DNA of 64,000 bases, taken from assembly GCF_009852415.1 (NCBI RefSeq), contig NZ_WOXS01000002.1, positions 496,001-560,000 of the forward strand, given 5' to 3'. The translations under genes were made by a program, and so were the position numbers. Each line of letters opens with the position of its first letter. The stretch's first letter is position 1. The notes beneath the pieces are model-generated. The model was not told the DNA's origin. It ran no database searches and worked only from the letters and a program-made list of their open reading frames with translations. Below are positions 39,670 through 49,326 of the stretch, one piece after another. This DNA is from Streptomyces sp. Tu 3180. Its GTDB lineage: Bacteria; Actinomycetota; Actinomycetes; Streptomycetales; Streptomycetaceae.

Positions 39670-40917
39670 TCAGTCGCCCGTGGCCAGGCCGGCCAGTTCC
39701 GGCACGACGTCGTGGGGGCTGGGCATGGCGGCGGACTCGTCGCGCAGCCGGCGGGCGGCGGCGGCGTGGGAGGGGTCGTCCAGGAGCCGCCGGGCGAGGC
39801 CGGCGACCCGGTCGGGGTCGCTCTCGGAGTGGTGCAGGAAGAATCCGGCGCCCGCCTCCTCCAGGGAACGGCCGCGCAGTTCCTGGTCGGCGACGAGGGT
39901 GGACAGCGCCAGCTGCGGCACGGCGTTCACCAGGGCGGTGGAGAAGGTGCCCCAGCCGCCGTGGTGGACGACGGCGGCACAGCTCGGCAGCAGCGTGTTG
40001 AGGGCGACGCCGCTGACGGCCCGTACGTTGGGGGGCAGTTCGCCCAGGTGCTCGGTCTGCTCGGGCAGCAGCGCGGCGACGATCTCCGCGTCGAGCCGGG
40101 ACAGGGACCGCAGGATGTCCCCGACGCCCACGTAGTCACCGCCGTACGCCTCGGTGTTGGTGCGTCCGAGGGTGACGCAGATCCGGGGCCGCTTGGGCTG
40201 CTCGCGCAGCCACGCCTCCTGCACGGCACGGCCGTTGTAGGGGACGTACCGCATGGACACGGTGCGCAGGTTGCTCGCCGGGCGCAGGCTCGGGGGGAGG
40301 GTGTCGAGCGTGAACTGCCCGTTGAGGAGCTCCTCGTCGCAGCGCACGCCGTAGGGGCGGCCGCGCTCGTCGATCCAGTCGGCGAGGGGGTCCACGCGCT
40401 GTTCCTCGGGCATGTCCCGGGCGAGTTCGACGAAGGTGGCGCGCGCCCGGCCGTAGACGTCCGCGCACCACAGCAGACGGGCGTGGGCGGCACCGCAGGC
40501 CCGGGCCGCGATGCCGCCCGCGTAGGCGATGGGGTCGCGCACGACGAGGTCGGGCCGCCAGTCGCGGGCGAGGGCCACGAGGTCGTCGAGGATCGGGTCG
40601 TTGTAGCGGGCGAACCCGTACGGGACGCTGATCCGGTAGCGGTCGACCAGGCCGGCGTGGTCGACGTCGCCGTAGCCCAGGTGGCTCCAGTTGGCGACGT
40701 CCGCGTCCTGGGAGTCGCGGGCGACGGCCATGTCGCGGTGGAGGTCGTGGTCGTCGCCCACCGGGGCGGCGACCAGGCCGGCGCCGGTGACGGCCTCGGT
40801 CAGCGACGGGGCGTTGGCCATCAGCACCTCGTGCCCGGCGGCCGTCAGGGCCCAGGCCAGCGGCACCATCGTGTAGACGTGCGACTTCTCCGGCAAGCCG
40901 GCGAACAGGACGCGCAT
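39670..40917 (-). CDS. Glycosyltransferase, EryCIII/DesVII-like
   Basis: The protein has 415 residues. The N-terminus MRVLFAGLPEKSHVYTMVPLAWAL and the nucleotide-sugar loop HHGGWGTFSTALVNAVPQLALSTLVADQELRGRSLEEAGAG (about 300-345) fit the macrolide deoxysugar transferases. Several relatives need a P450-like activator protein (DesVIII/EryCII). Neither P450 in the window is such an activator, since both keep the heme cysteine. ATG 40917 is 46 bp after the ferredoxin gene. It probably acts on the polyketide macrocycle with the deoxysugar made by the neighbouring genes. Confidence 0.86.
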   Translation of the reverse strand: MRVLFAGLPEKSHVYTMVPLAWALTAAGHEVLMANAPSLTEAVTGAGLVAAPVGDDHDLHRDMAVARDSQDADVANWSHLGYGDVDHAGLVDRYRISVPYGFARYNDPILDDLVALARDWRPDLVVRDPIAYAGGIAARACGAAHARLLWCADVYGRARATFVELARDMPEEQRVDPLADWIDERGRPYGVRCDEELLNGQFTLDTLPPSLRPASNLRTVSMRYVPYNGRAVQEAWLREQPKRPRICVTLGRTNTEAYGGDYVGVGDILRSLSRLDAEIVAALLPEQTEHLGELPPNVRAVSGVALNTLLPSCAAVVHHGGWGTFSTALVNAVPQLALSTLVADQELRGRSLEEAGAGFFLHHSESDPDRVAGLARRLLDDPSHAAAARRLRDESAAMPSPHDVVPELAGLATGD

Positions 40918-40963
40918 GGGTTCCTCTCCTCGTCGGGACCTCGGGGGCGGCGCGCGGCGGACC

Positions 40964-41176
40964 TCAGTCCGCCGCTCCGCGGTCCTCCCGTACGGATATG
41001 GCGCTCAGCGGGCACGACTCGGCCGCCTCGCGCACCGCGGCGCGCTGGTCGTCACCGGGCGGGTCGGCGAGCAGCACGGCGAGTCCGTCCTCGTCCCGCT
41101 GGTCGAACACGGCGGGCGCGACGAGCGCGCACTGGCCGGCGCCGATGCACCGGTCGTGATCGATGGTGATGTCCAT
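40964..41176 (-). CDS. Ferredoxin, [3Fe-4S] type
   Basis: The protein has 70 residues. Cysteines in RCIGAGQC and in ESCPLSAI match the three-cysteine ferredoxins that serve actinobacterial P450s; the position that is Cys in 4Fe ferredoxins is Ala-Gly here. ATG 41176 (MDITIDHDR) is preferred over the open frame to 41209. It is the first gene of the leftward set ferredoxin, glycosyltransferase, rmlB, SARP. It likely supplies electrons to the divergent P450s, and might also reduce the 3-dehydratase. Confidence 0.9.
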   Translation of the reverse strand: MDITIDHDRCIGAGQCALVAPAVFDQRDEDGLAVLLADPPGDDQRAAVREAAESCPLSAISVREDRGAAD

Positions 41177-41338
41177 GCCGCCCCCTGGTCGCCGGTCGGG
41201 TCCGGTCACGCGTGCCGGGTCGGGCCCATCTTGGCGGCGCCCCGGGGGAATCGGGTGCGCGAAGCGGCGCTGTCTGGGGTTTCCTCCAGTGATTCGTGCG
41301 CAGCGCCCGTTCCCGCGGGCGGAGCCGACCGGCCGGTA

Positions 41339-41354
41339 CTCGGAAAATCCCTAG
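41339..41354. promoter_or_regulatory. PAS-LuxR (PimM-type) operator, near-perfect
   Basis: The 16-mer CTCGGAAAATCCCTAG matches 15 of 16 positions of the PimM-type consensus CTVGGGAWWTCCCBAG. It lies in the 386-bp divergent region between the ferredoxin (start 41176, leftward) and the first P450 (start 41563, rightward). One PAS-LuxR protein could therefore control both tailoring transcripts. The remainder of this gap is GC-rich without further repeats that I could identify. Confidence 0.75.
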
Positions 41355-41562
41355 AGTGCGCCGACGCCGCTGGCCGCGCGCGCTCCGGCCGTGCTGGAGT
41401 GGCCGCCGGCAACGGCCGTTCCCGGCGGCGGACTCGGTGCCGCCGGCCGGTGCCCGGTGAAGCTCGCTCCCGGGCCGGCCGGCGTGGCGCCCCGGTCCCG
41501 GTCCGGCCGTGGACGCGGGATGGCGAGCGACCGTACGACAGTTTCGTGAAAGGGGAATCCGG

Positions 41563-42786
41563 GTGGCGCAGCAAGGCACTTCGGACGTGCTCGACCCCAC
41601 GCCCGCGGCGGCCCCCCGGCCCGGCCGCGCGCCGTCCGTGGATCCGGACGGCGGGGCCGCCCTGCTGGCGTGGGCGGCGCGGATGCGCGAGGAGCAGCGG
41701 GTCTGGCGGGACGACTCGGGCCATGTGCACGTCTTCCGGCACGCCGACGTGCAGCGGGTGCTCTCCGACCCCGCCACCTTCTCCTCGGACACGGTGGGCC
41801 GTCTGTCGGGCGGCCGGAAGAAGGCGCCGCGCGGCACGCTCCTGCTGCTGGACCCGCCGCTGCACGGGAAGATGCGCCGGCTGGTGAGCAAGGCGTTCAC
41901 CCCCGGTCTGATCGCCGGGCTCGAACCGTGGATCACCGAGCTGACCGGTGAGTTGCTGGACGCCGTCACCGAGGACCGCTTCGACCTGGTGGACGCGCTG
42001 GCCAACCCGCTGCCGGTGACCGTCATCGCCCGCATGCTGGGCGTGCCGGCGGAGGACCGCGCACTGTTCCAGGGCTGGGCCGACCAGTTGCTGTCCACCG
42101 ATCCGGAGGACCCCGAGAGCGTGCGCCGCATGGAGGAGACCGCGGTCACCATCACCGCCTACCTCCAGGACTTCATCGAGGCCCGGCGCGCGGAACCCCG
42201 GGGAGACCTGCTGGGCACCCTGGTCGGCGCCGAGCTCGACGGGGAACGCCTGGAGGACGAGGACATCGCCAGCTTCGCCACCCTCCTGCTGCTCGCCGGG
42301 CACATCACCACGTCCGTGCTGGTCGGCAACGCGCTGATCTGCCTGGACTCCGACCCGGACCTGCTGGCCGAGGTGCGTGCGGACCGTTCGCTGATCCCCG
42401 CGGTCATCGAGGAGACGCTGCGGCTGCGGCCGCCGTTCACCCGGATCGAACGGGTCACCACGACCGCCACGACCGTCGCGGGCCTGGAGGTGGGACCCGA
42501 CACGCTGGTGCACCTGTGGCTGCTGGCCGCCAACCGCGACGAGCGGGTCTTCGAGGCCCCGGACGCGTTCCGCCCGGACCGCGCCAACGCCCGGCAGATG
42601 GCGTTCGGGCACGGCATCCACTACTGCATCGGGGCTCCGCTGGCCCGGCTGGAGGGCCGGATCGCCCTGGAGGCCCTGCTGGACCGCTTCAGCGGCATCC
42701 GCGTCGATCCCACGGTCCGGCTCTCGTGGCACGGCACCAACGTCTTCGGCGCCCGGCACCTGCCGCTGTGCGTGGAACGCGCCTGA
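41563..42786 (+). CDS. Cytochrome P450 1
   Basis: The protein has 407 residues from GTG 41563, which has AAGGGGA at good spacing; ATG 41509 is in frame but lacks such a site. The oxygen-binding helix motif is AGHITTS, ExxR is EETLR, and the heme loop is FGHGIHYCIGAPLAR with the axial Cys. It belongs to the soluble actinobacterial P450s of macrolide pathways (CYP107/105-like). It should hydroxylate or epoxidise the polyketide with electrons from the divergent ferredoxin. A P450, P450, acyltransferase transcript follows. Confidence 0.9.
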   Translation: MAQQGTSDVLDPTPAAAPRPGRAPSVDPDGGAALLAWAARMREEQRVWRDDSGHVHVFRHADVQRVLSDPATFSSDTVGRLSGGRKKAPRGTLLLLDPPLHGKMRRLVSKAFTPGLIAGLEPWITELTGELLDAVTEDRFDLVDALANPLPVTVIARMLGVPAEDRALFQGWADQLLSTDPEDPESVRRMEETAVTITAYLQDFIEARRAEPRGDLLGTLVGAELDGERLEDEDIASFATLLLLAGHITTSVLVGNALICLDSDPDLLAEVRADRSLIPAVIEETLRLRPPFTRIERVTTTATTVAGLEVGPDTLVHLWLLAANRDERVFEAPDAFRPDRANARQMAFGHGIHYCIGAPLARLEGRIALEALLDRFSGIRVDPTVRLSWHGTNVFGARHLPLCVERA

Positions 42787-42846
42787 CGGCCCCCGCACCA
42801 CCCGCCCCGCCCGCACACCACCCTCGTCCCGCGACGGAGTGATCCC

Positions 42847-44067
42847 ATGAAGACCCGCCCCGATCCCCCGGTCATCCCCTCGGAACGCGGCACCTGCCCC
42901 TTCGACCCGCCCGCCGCCTACGCCCGGCTGCGCGCCGAGGAGCCGGTCAGCCCGATCACCTTCCAGGTGGCGCCGAAGGACCCCTCCGGCTGGCTGGTGA
43001 CCCGCTACGACCTGGTCCGCCGGATCCTCGCGGACGACCGCTTCAGCCACCGCAACGAACTGCTCGCGCACGTCGTGGCCCCGCCGTTCCCGATGACCGA
43101 GTACGTGCCGCAGCCCTCGCCGCCCGGCTCCTTCGCCAAGATGGACGCGCCCGAGCACACCAGGTACCGGCGGCTGCTGGCGGGGCACTTCACGCTGCGC
43201 AACGTCCAGCGGCACGAACCCCGGCTGACCCGCATCGTCGACGAGGCGCTGGAGGAGATGGCGGCCCAGGGCTCGCCGGCCGACCTGGTGACCGCCTTCG
43301 CCGAGAAGGTCGGCCTGCGGTCGACGTGCTCGCTGATGGACGTGTCGCCGGAGCTGATGGACGGCATCCAGGAGCACTTCTCGGTCCTGATGGCGCTCAC
43401 CTACACGCTGGAGGAGTTCATCCACCACATGGAGGCGATGGACGCCCTCATCCGCCCCATGATCCGCGCGCGCATGGCCGAGCGCGGGGACGACTTCTTC
43501 GGCAGGCTGGCGGCGACGGGCGAACTGACCGAGGAGGAGATGGTCAACCTGGCGGTGCTCACCCTGGCCGGTTCGCTGGACACCACGCCGAACATGCTGG
43601 CGCTGAGCACCTTCGCCCTGCTCGAGCACCCCGACCAGCTGGCCCTGCTGCGGCAGCGGCCTGAGCTGTACGCGCAGGGGGCGGTGGACGAGCTGCTGCG
43701 TTACCTGACCATCTCGCACATGGGGTCCAGCCGGTGCGCGCTGGAGGACGTGGAGATCGGCGGGACGACGATCAAGGCGGGCCAGACGGTGGTGCTGTCG
43801 CTGCCGGCGGCCAACCGCGACCCCGAGGTCTTCGACGACCCCGACCGGCTCGACGTCACCCGGGCACCGCGCAAGCACCTGGCGCTCGGCTTCGGCGCGC
43901 ACCAGTGCCTGGGCCAGCACGTGGCCCGCGCGAGCCTGCGGATCGGGCTGCGCGCGCTGTTCGAGCGGTTCCCGACGCTGCGGCTGGCGGAGCCGGCCGA
44001 GGAGGTGCCGCTGCGGGACCGCGCCGTGCACTACGGCGTGGACCGGCTGCTCGTGGAATGGGACTGA
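42847..44067 (+). CDS. Cytochrome P450 2
   Basis: The protein has 406 residues. The I-helix motif is AGSLDTTPN, ExxR is ELLRY, and the heme loop is FGAHQCLGQHVARA with the axial Cys. It resembles the CYP105 type more than its neighbour does. It could carry out a second, distinct oxidation of the product. ATG 42847 follows a 60-bp gap with a CGACGGAG ribosome-binding region. Its stop is 7 bp before the second BAHD gene, so the acyltransferase may acylate a hydroxyl made by this P450. Confidence 0.9.
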   Translation: MKTRPDPPVIPSERGTCPFDPPAAYARLRAEEPVSPITFQVAPKDPSGWLVTRYDLVRRILADDRFSHRNELLAHVVAPPFPMTEYVPQPSPPGSFAKMDAPEHTRYRRLLAGHFTLRNVQRHEPRLTRIVDEALEEMAAQGSPADLVTAFAEKVGLRSTCSLMDVSPELMDGIQEHFSVLMALTYTLEEFIHHMEAMDALIRPMIRARMAERGDDFFGRLAATGELTEEEMVNLAVLTLAGSLDTTPNMLALSTFALLEHPDQLALLRQRPELYAQGAVDELLRYLTISHMGSSRCALEDVEIGGTTIKAGQTVVLSLPAANRDPEVFDDPDRLDVTRAPRKHLALGFGAHQCLGQHVARASLRIGLRALFERFPTLRLAEPAEEVPLRDRAVHYGVDRLLVEWD

Positions 44068-44074
44068 GGCGGCC

Positions 44075-45457
44075 GTGGCGGGTAGGAAGACCCCTGCGTT
44101 CCGGACGGTCGTCGACAGCCGGGTGGAGAGCGTGCACACGGTCCGGACCGGGACGGCCGACGGCAGCCGGATCCGGCTCACCCCCTACGACCTGCTGACC
44201 GGTCCCTGGTACACGCCGCTGACGTTCTTCTACCGCGGGACGCTCGACGGCGCGGCGCTGCGCGACTCACTGGCCCGTACGCTGCGGCGCTACCCGCTGC
44301 TGGCGGGGCGGTTGCTGCGGGACGCCGACGGCGGACTGAGCGTGCTGTGCAACGACGCGGGTGTGCGCTTCACCGAGGCGTCCTGTCCCGAACCGATGCG
44401 CGAGTACGGCCACCTGCTGCGCGCGCAGCCGGTCGTCGGGGACGTGCTGCGCGAGGTGAGCCCCCTCGGCGTGGTCGCCAGGGACACCCCCCTGCTGAAG
44501 ATCCGGCTCACGCGGATGCGCGGCGGCGGATCGGTGCTCGGCGTCCTCGTCAACCACAGTCTGGCGGACGGCGGCAGCGCCCTCGCCTTCCTGGAGAGCT
44601 GGTCGCGCGAGCACCTGGGACTGCCCTGGGAGGAGCCCAGTCACGACCGCGGGGCGCTGGAGGCGCTCGGCCGGCTGTCGGACCGTCCGCAGACGCGGGA
44701 CGACCGCGCCTTCGCCGGGGTGAGCCGGACGCGGCGTCTGCTCAGCACCCTGCGTCCGGGACTGCGCAGGCGCGCCACCGTCAGCACCCGGTTCGGGGCG
44801 GCCGAGCTGGCGGCGATGAAGAGCGAGGCGCTGCAGGCCCTGACGGACCCGGGCGACTGGGTGTCCACCAACGACGTGCTGACGGCCCATCTCTGGCGTG
44901 TCCTGGCCGAGTTGCGGGGGCATCCGGACGAGGCGGCGCAGTGGCTGGGCCTCGTCGTCGGGGCCCAGTCCGTGCTGGGGGACGCGCTGCCGTCGTCGTA
45001 CTGGGGCAACTGCGTCACCAAGAGCTGGACGTCGCTGCCCGCCGGAGAACTGCGCGGCCGGCCCCTGGGGGCGGTGGCGGGCGACGTGCGCCGGTGTCTG
45101 CGGAGCAACACGGAGGACAAGCTGCGCGACGAGATCGCCTTCCTCGGCACCTGGCGCCGGCGCGGCGTCTCCCGGCACGTGATGTCGGTACGCGCCCTCG
45201 ACGTGTCCGAGGCGTCCCTGTCGGTCAACAACTGGTCGCGTTTCCCGCTGTACCGGATCGACTTCGGCGCCGGGCGGCCCTTCTGGTACGAGTTCCCCGA
45301 CCTGCCGGTCCCCACCGTGCACATCGCCCCGACACCCCGGGAGGACGGGGGCCGGGACGTGTACCTGTGCCTGTCCGAACCGCATGCGGACCTGGTCCGC
45401 TCCTCCCGCTGGCAGGAGCGGCTGCACCCGCACGCGGTCCCCGGCCTCGCGGCCTGA
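44075..45457 (+). CDS. BAHD-type acyltransferase 2
   Basis: The protein has 460 residues. HSLAD (His161, Asp165) is the catalytic motif, and RIDFGAGRPFWYEFP carries the structural DFG motif, nearer to the plant form than copy 1. It shares many blocks with the gene at 31627, so the two probably arose by duplication and now modify different positions or use different acyl-CoAs. GTG 44075 has TGAGG close upstream. It ends the P450 transcript. Confidence 0.75.
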   Translation: MAGRKTPAFRTVVDSRVESVHTVRTGTADGSRIRLTPYDLLTGPWYTPLTFFYRGTLDGAALRDSLARTLRRYPLLAGRLLRDADGGLSVLCNDAGVRFTEASCPEPMREYGHLLRAQPVVGDVLREVSPLGVVARDTPLLKIRLTRMRGGGSVLGVLVNHSLADGGSALAFLESWSREHLGLPWEEPSHDRGALEALGRLSDRPQTRDDRAFAGVSRTRRLLSTLRPGLRRRATVSTRFGAAELAAMKSEALQALTDPGDWVSTNDVLTAHLWRVLAELRGHPDEAAQWLGLVVGAQSVLGDALPSSYWGNCVTKSWTSLPAGELRGRPLGAVAGDVRRCLRSNTEDKLRDEIAFLGTWRRRGVSRHVMSVRALDVSEASLSVNNWSRFPLYRIDFGAGRPFWYEFPDLPVPTVHIAPTPREDGGRDVYLCLSEPHADLVRSSRWQERLHPHAVPGLAA

Positions 45458-45734
45458 GGCCCCGCCCGGGGTACGGTGAGCGGCCGTGGCCGGTCGCGGC
45501 GGGCGGCCCGGCGGGGCACGCCCCGCCGGGAAGGCGGCCGGGAGGAGTCCTCCGGACGGCAAATGGGCGGTCCGGGTGATCGGCCGGGCGTTCGTGGACC
45601 AAGATGGCCACCAGCGGACAGGCCGTCGGCCGGACCGCCGGGCGCACACCGGCGGCAGCCGGCCACGGCGGCCCCGGCGTGGGACGACCCGCGACGCCGG
45701 GAGAGCCGGGAGCACCGGAGAGAGGGACACGGTC

Positions 45735-48602
45735 ATGGTCGTTGCCTCGGAGGGTCACGATTCCCCGTCGGACACCGGTGCCCCGCCCCCGGCACTGGTG
45801 GAGCGGGAACGCGAACTCGCCCTGTTCGGCGAGCTGGTGCGGCGCTCCGCCGCGGGACGCTCCGGCCTCGTCGTCCTGGAGGGCCCGGTCGGCATCGGGA
45901 AGACGGCCCTGCTGCGGGCCCTGGTCGCCGAGGCACGCGGCCTGGGCCTGTCCGTCGTTCACACGGAGGCCGCCGGCGGGCACCGGCTGCCGCTCAGCAC
46001 CGCGCACGCCCTGCTGTCCGGTCTGCCCGGCGGCGTGGGGCCCTCCGTGGCGCACGGGCTCGCGGACAGACGGCCACCCACGCTGCTGTGCTGTGACAAC
46101 GATGCCAAGGACGTCTCGTTCGGTGTGCTGACGCAGCTGCACGACGTCATCAGGCGTGCCGCCGCGCGGACTCCGCTGCTGATCGCCGTGGACGACGCCC
46201 AGGAGGCCGATCCCGCCTCCCTGCGCCTGCTGGCGCACACGGCGCGGCGACTGGCGGGCCTGCCGGTCCTGCTGGCGCTCGTGGGCCGCAGCGGTTCCGA
46301 CGCGCCGGCCCTCGCCGAGATCACCACCCTGGCGTCCTGCCGGGTGCTGCGGCCCCGCCCGCTCACCGGCCCCGGCATCGGCCTGCTCGCCCGCCGCCTC
46401 ACCGGTGCCGAGACCGACGCGGCGTTCCAGCAGGCGTGTCTGGCCGCCACCCACGGCAATCCGCTGCTGGCGACCCGGCTCATCCGGACGCTGCGCGCGG
46501 AGGACCTGCCGCTGACGGGAGCCGAGCTCAGCGTGGTGGGCGAACAGGACATGCAGGCCTTCGGGGCCCGTGTGGTGCGTCTGCTGCACCGGCAGGCGCC
46601 GGCCACGGTCGACGCGGCCCGTGCCATGGCGGTGCTGGGGGACGGGAGCCCCCACGAGCTGTGCGCGCGTCTGGCGCTGGTGGACGCCGCCTCCTTCGAC
46701 CGGTCCCTGCTGGTGCTGGGCTCCCTCGGACTCGTCAACGGCGACCGTGTCAGGGGGACGTGGGCCTTCACGCACGCCCTGGTGCGCCGCGCCGTGCTCG
46801 AGGACCTGCCGGACGACGAGCGCGCCGCCGCGCACGGCCGGGCGGCCCGTCTGCTGCACGACTTCGGCGCCGGCCCGGCGGACGTCGCCGACCACCTGTG
46901 CCGGTCCGCCGCCACAGCGACCCAGCCGTGGGCCACGACCGTGCTGCGGGAGGCGGCCCGGGAGGCGATGCTGCACGCCTCGCCGAGCCGGGCGGTCACG
47001 CTGCTGCGGCCCTGTGTCCCGGACGGCGCCGCGGACGACTGCGATCCCGGGCTGCTGATCGAACTGGGCACGGCCGAGGCACGGGTGGACCCGGAGGCCG
47101 GTGTCCGGCACCTGACCGCGGCCCTGGACCGGACGACCTCCGCGGACCTGCGGTTCGAGGCCCTCAGCGCCCTCGCCGACGCGCTGACCCGCCAGGGCCG
47201 GATGGACCGCGCCTTCGAACTGCTCGACCGGTACCGCTCGGACCCGGCCCTGCTGCCCTCCGGGGCGCGGAGCACCCAACTGCTGGAAGCGCAGCTGCTG
47301 ATGGCCGCCACGGTCGACCGGGACGCCTACACGCGGCTGCTCGACACGGTGTCCTTCGACCTCTCCCTGCCGGACGACACCATCCAGGAGCGGGCGCTGC
47401 TCGCCGCCCGGGCCGTCATCTCGGTGTCCCGGATGGACCGGGTGGCGGAGTCGGTCGCGGTGGCACGCCGGATCACCGGGCGGGGCGGGCCCACCGCGAA
47501 CTCCCCCGCCTTCCTCACGGCCGCCGCCTCGGTGCTGCTCTACGCCGACCTGCCGTACGAGGCGCAGGACGTCTACCACCAGTTGATCGACGGCGCCGAC
47601 GTGCTGCTCGACCAGGCCTATCCCGTCCTGCTCGCGCTGAGCGCCGAGGCGCACGAACGGCTCGGCGACCTCGACGGCGCGCTGCGGTACACCGCCGAGG
47701 CGCTGCGCGACACCACCGTGGCCCGTGCCCACGCGCACGAGGCGCTCCCGCTGGCCGTGCGGCTGCACACGCTCCTGGACCGCGGCCGGCTGGCGGAGGC
47801 CGACGACCTGTGCGGGCGCGCGCCCGACCCGGCCCGCAGCGAGGCCTGGCAGTGGAACGAGCTGTTGTGCGCCCGCGGCCGGCTCCGGCTGGCGCAGGAG
47901 GACGCCGAGCGCGCGCTGGCCGACCTGGAGGAGTGCGGACGCCGGCAGGCGGCCTGGCAGCGCACCAACCCGGCCGTCTCGTCCTGGTGGTACTGGGCCG
48001 GCCAGGCGCACCTGGCCCTGGGTGACCGTCGCGCGGCCCGCACGCTGGCCGAACAGGCCGTCGACGGGGCGCGGTCGGCGAACCTGCCCCTCGCCCTGGG
48101 TGCCGGACTGGAGCTGTGGGCGGCGACGGCCGCCGCCGACGAACGCGCGGTGCTGCTGGAGGAGGCGGAGGACGCGCTCGACGGGACGAGGGCGGCTCTG
48201 CTGACGGCACGGGTGAAGGTCGCCAGGGGCCGCGCGCTGCACGATCTCGGTTACCGCAAGGCGGCCCGTGAGGTGCTGCGGCAGGGGTGGGAGGAGGCGT
48301 ACACGCTCGGCGCCCGCCCCCTCCACGAGGTCGCCCGCCGGGCGCTGCTGGCCACGGGCGCCCGCCCGCGCCGGCCGGTGTCGCGGGGGCCGGCGGCCCT
48401 CACCCGCAGCGAGGCGCAGGTGGCCCGTCTGGCGGCGGACGGGCGTTCCAACGCGTGGATCGCGGAAACCCTGTTCGTCACCCAGCGGACCGTGGAGGTC
48501 CATCTGACCTCCGTGTACCGCAAGCTCGGCCTGTCCGGCCGGCGGGAGTTGCGCGACGCCCTGGAGTCGGCGGACGTCCGTGACGGGGGCCGCCGGGGGT
48601 GA
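45735..48602 (+). CDS. LAL-family LuxR regulator 1
   Basis: The protein has 955 residues. The N-terminal ATPase has Walker A GPVGIGKTALL and Walker B LLIAVDDAQEAD. A long helical repeat region (TPR-like, about 400-860) follows, and a C-terminal LuxR helix-turn-helix reads LTRSEAQVARLAADGRSNAWIAETLF...TVEVHLTSVYRKLGL. Such large activators switch on PKS genes (PikD, PimR-type neighbours). ATG 45735 has GAGAGGGA upstream. The 277-bp gap before it is GC-rich and must hold its promoter. It lies directly before a second LAL gene. Confidence 0.88.
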   Translation: MVVASEGHDSPSDTGAPPPALVERERELALFGELVRRSAAGRSGLVVLEGPVGIGKTALLRALVAEARGLGLSVVHTEAAGGHRLPLSTAHALLSGLPGGVGPSVAHGLADRRPPTLLCCDNDAKDVSFGVLTQLHDVIRRAAARTPLLIAVDDAQEADPASLRLLAHTARRLAGLPVLLALVGRSGSDAPALAEITTLASCRVLRPRPLTGPGIGLLARRLTGAETDAAFQQACLAATHGNPLLATRLIRTLRAEDLPLTGAELSVVGEQDMQAFGARVVRLLHRQAPATVDAARAMAVLGDGSPHELCARLALVDAASFDRSLLVLGSLGLVNGDRVRGTWAFTHALVRRAVLEDLPDDERAAAHGRAARLLHDFGAGPADVADHLCRSAATATQPWATTVLREAAREAMLHASPSRAVTLLRPCVPDGAADDCDPGLLIELGTAEARVDPEAGVRHLTAALDRTTSADLRFEALSALADALTRQGRMDRAFELLDRYRSDPALLPSGARSTQLLEAQLLMAATVDRDAYTRLLDTVSFDLSLPDDTIQERALLAARAVISVSRMDRVAESVAVARRITGRGGPTANSPAFLTAAASVLLYADLPYEAQDVYHQLIDGADVLLDQAYPVLLALSAEAHERLGDLDGALRYTAEALRDTTVARAHAHEALPLAVRLHTLLDRGRLAEADDLCGRAPDPARSEAWQWNELLCARGRLRLAQEDAERALADLEECGRRQAAWQRTNPAVSSWWYWAGQAHLALGDRRAARTLAEQAVDGARSANLPLALGAGLELWAATAAADERAVLLEEAEDALDGTRAALLTARVKVARGRALHDLGYRKAAREVLRQGWEEAYTLGARPLHEVARRALLATGARPRRPVSRGPAALTRSEAQVARLAADGRSNAWIAETLFVTQRTVEVHLTSVYRKLGLSGRRELRDALESADVRDGGRRG

Positions 48603-49326
48603 CCGCGCGGGCGGTCCGCCGGGAGGACCGCCCGGGGACCCGGTGGACGTGCCCGGCGGCCCCCGCCGCGCCGCCGCGTTGCTGTCGTGTTGCTGTCGAT
48701 GCCGGGCGGCCCCTCCCCGCGGGCGGAACCGTGGGGTAGAGGTGAGGGGCAACCGATCCGTCCCGCCGGCCGGCAACACCGCTGTTCCCCGATCACCCCC
48801 CATGTACGTTCCGACGCCCCCGCGCCCGCTCCGTCGCGGCGCTCCTCCGCCCACGCGCGCGTCCCGGCCCTCCGTCCGCCCCGCCCCGGTCTTCCGTCCG
48901 GGTGCACCGGCGACGGCCGTCGGGTGTCCGGCAAGAAGGACGTACATGTCGACACGGCCGCTCGGCGACGATCGGGCCGCCCGCCCCGCCCCGCACCGGG
49001 GACCGGCTCCCCGGAGCGTTCCGCCCACGCGCACGCCGCACCGCGGGGACGGTCGTGCCCTTTCCCCCACCGGCGCACGAAGCCCTCGTCACCCGGGGGC
49101 CCTTGCTGCCCCGCGCGTCGCTGTGATCTGCTCCTCCCGGAGATGCGAAGCAGCGATGAACGACCTTCGGGGTGGAGTCGCCCGGGCTCCCGCGCGCGGG
49201 GGCACCGGCCCTCGCGAGGAGGCCGGTCGCACGCCGTCCCCGTGCTGTGCACTGCCCACGGAGTCCCGTCCGGTCGCGCCCCGGGCGGTGACCGGCGGCC
49301 CGTGCCGTCCAAGGAGGGCCATCACC
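48603..49326. other. Long gap between the two LAL genes
   Basis: In the frame of the next gene this 724-bp stretch is open, but the translation is Pro/Arg/Ala-rich without domain features. Candidate in-frame ATGs at 48946 and 49156 lack good ribosome-binding sites. It probably holds the promoter of the second LAL gene. The region around 49105-49130 is less GC-rich, but no convincing -10/-35 was found. Confidence 0.4.

Noticed and set aside
41563..44067. One of the P450s as a DesVIII/EryCII-type activator of the glycosyltransferase
   Set aside because: Both keep the heme-binding Cys and the I-helix motif, which activator proteins lack.
48580..49326. N-terminal extension of LAL 2 by up to ~250 residues
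   Set aside because: There is no domain-like sequence and no good ribosome-binding site at the in-frame ATGs 48946 and 49156. It is kept as a possibility only.
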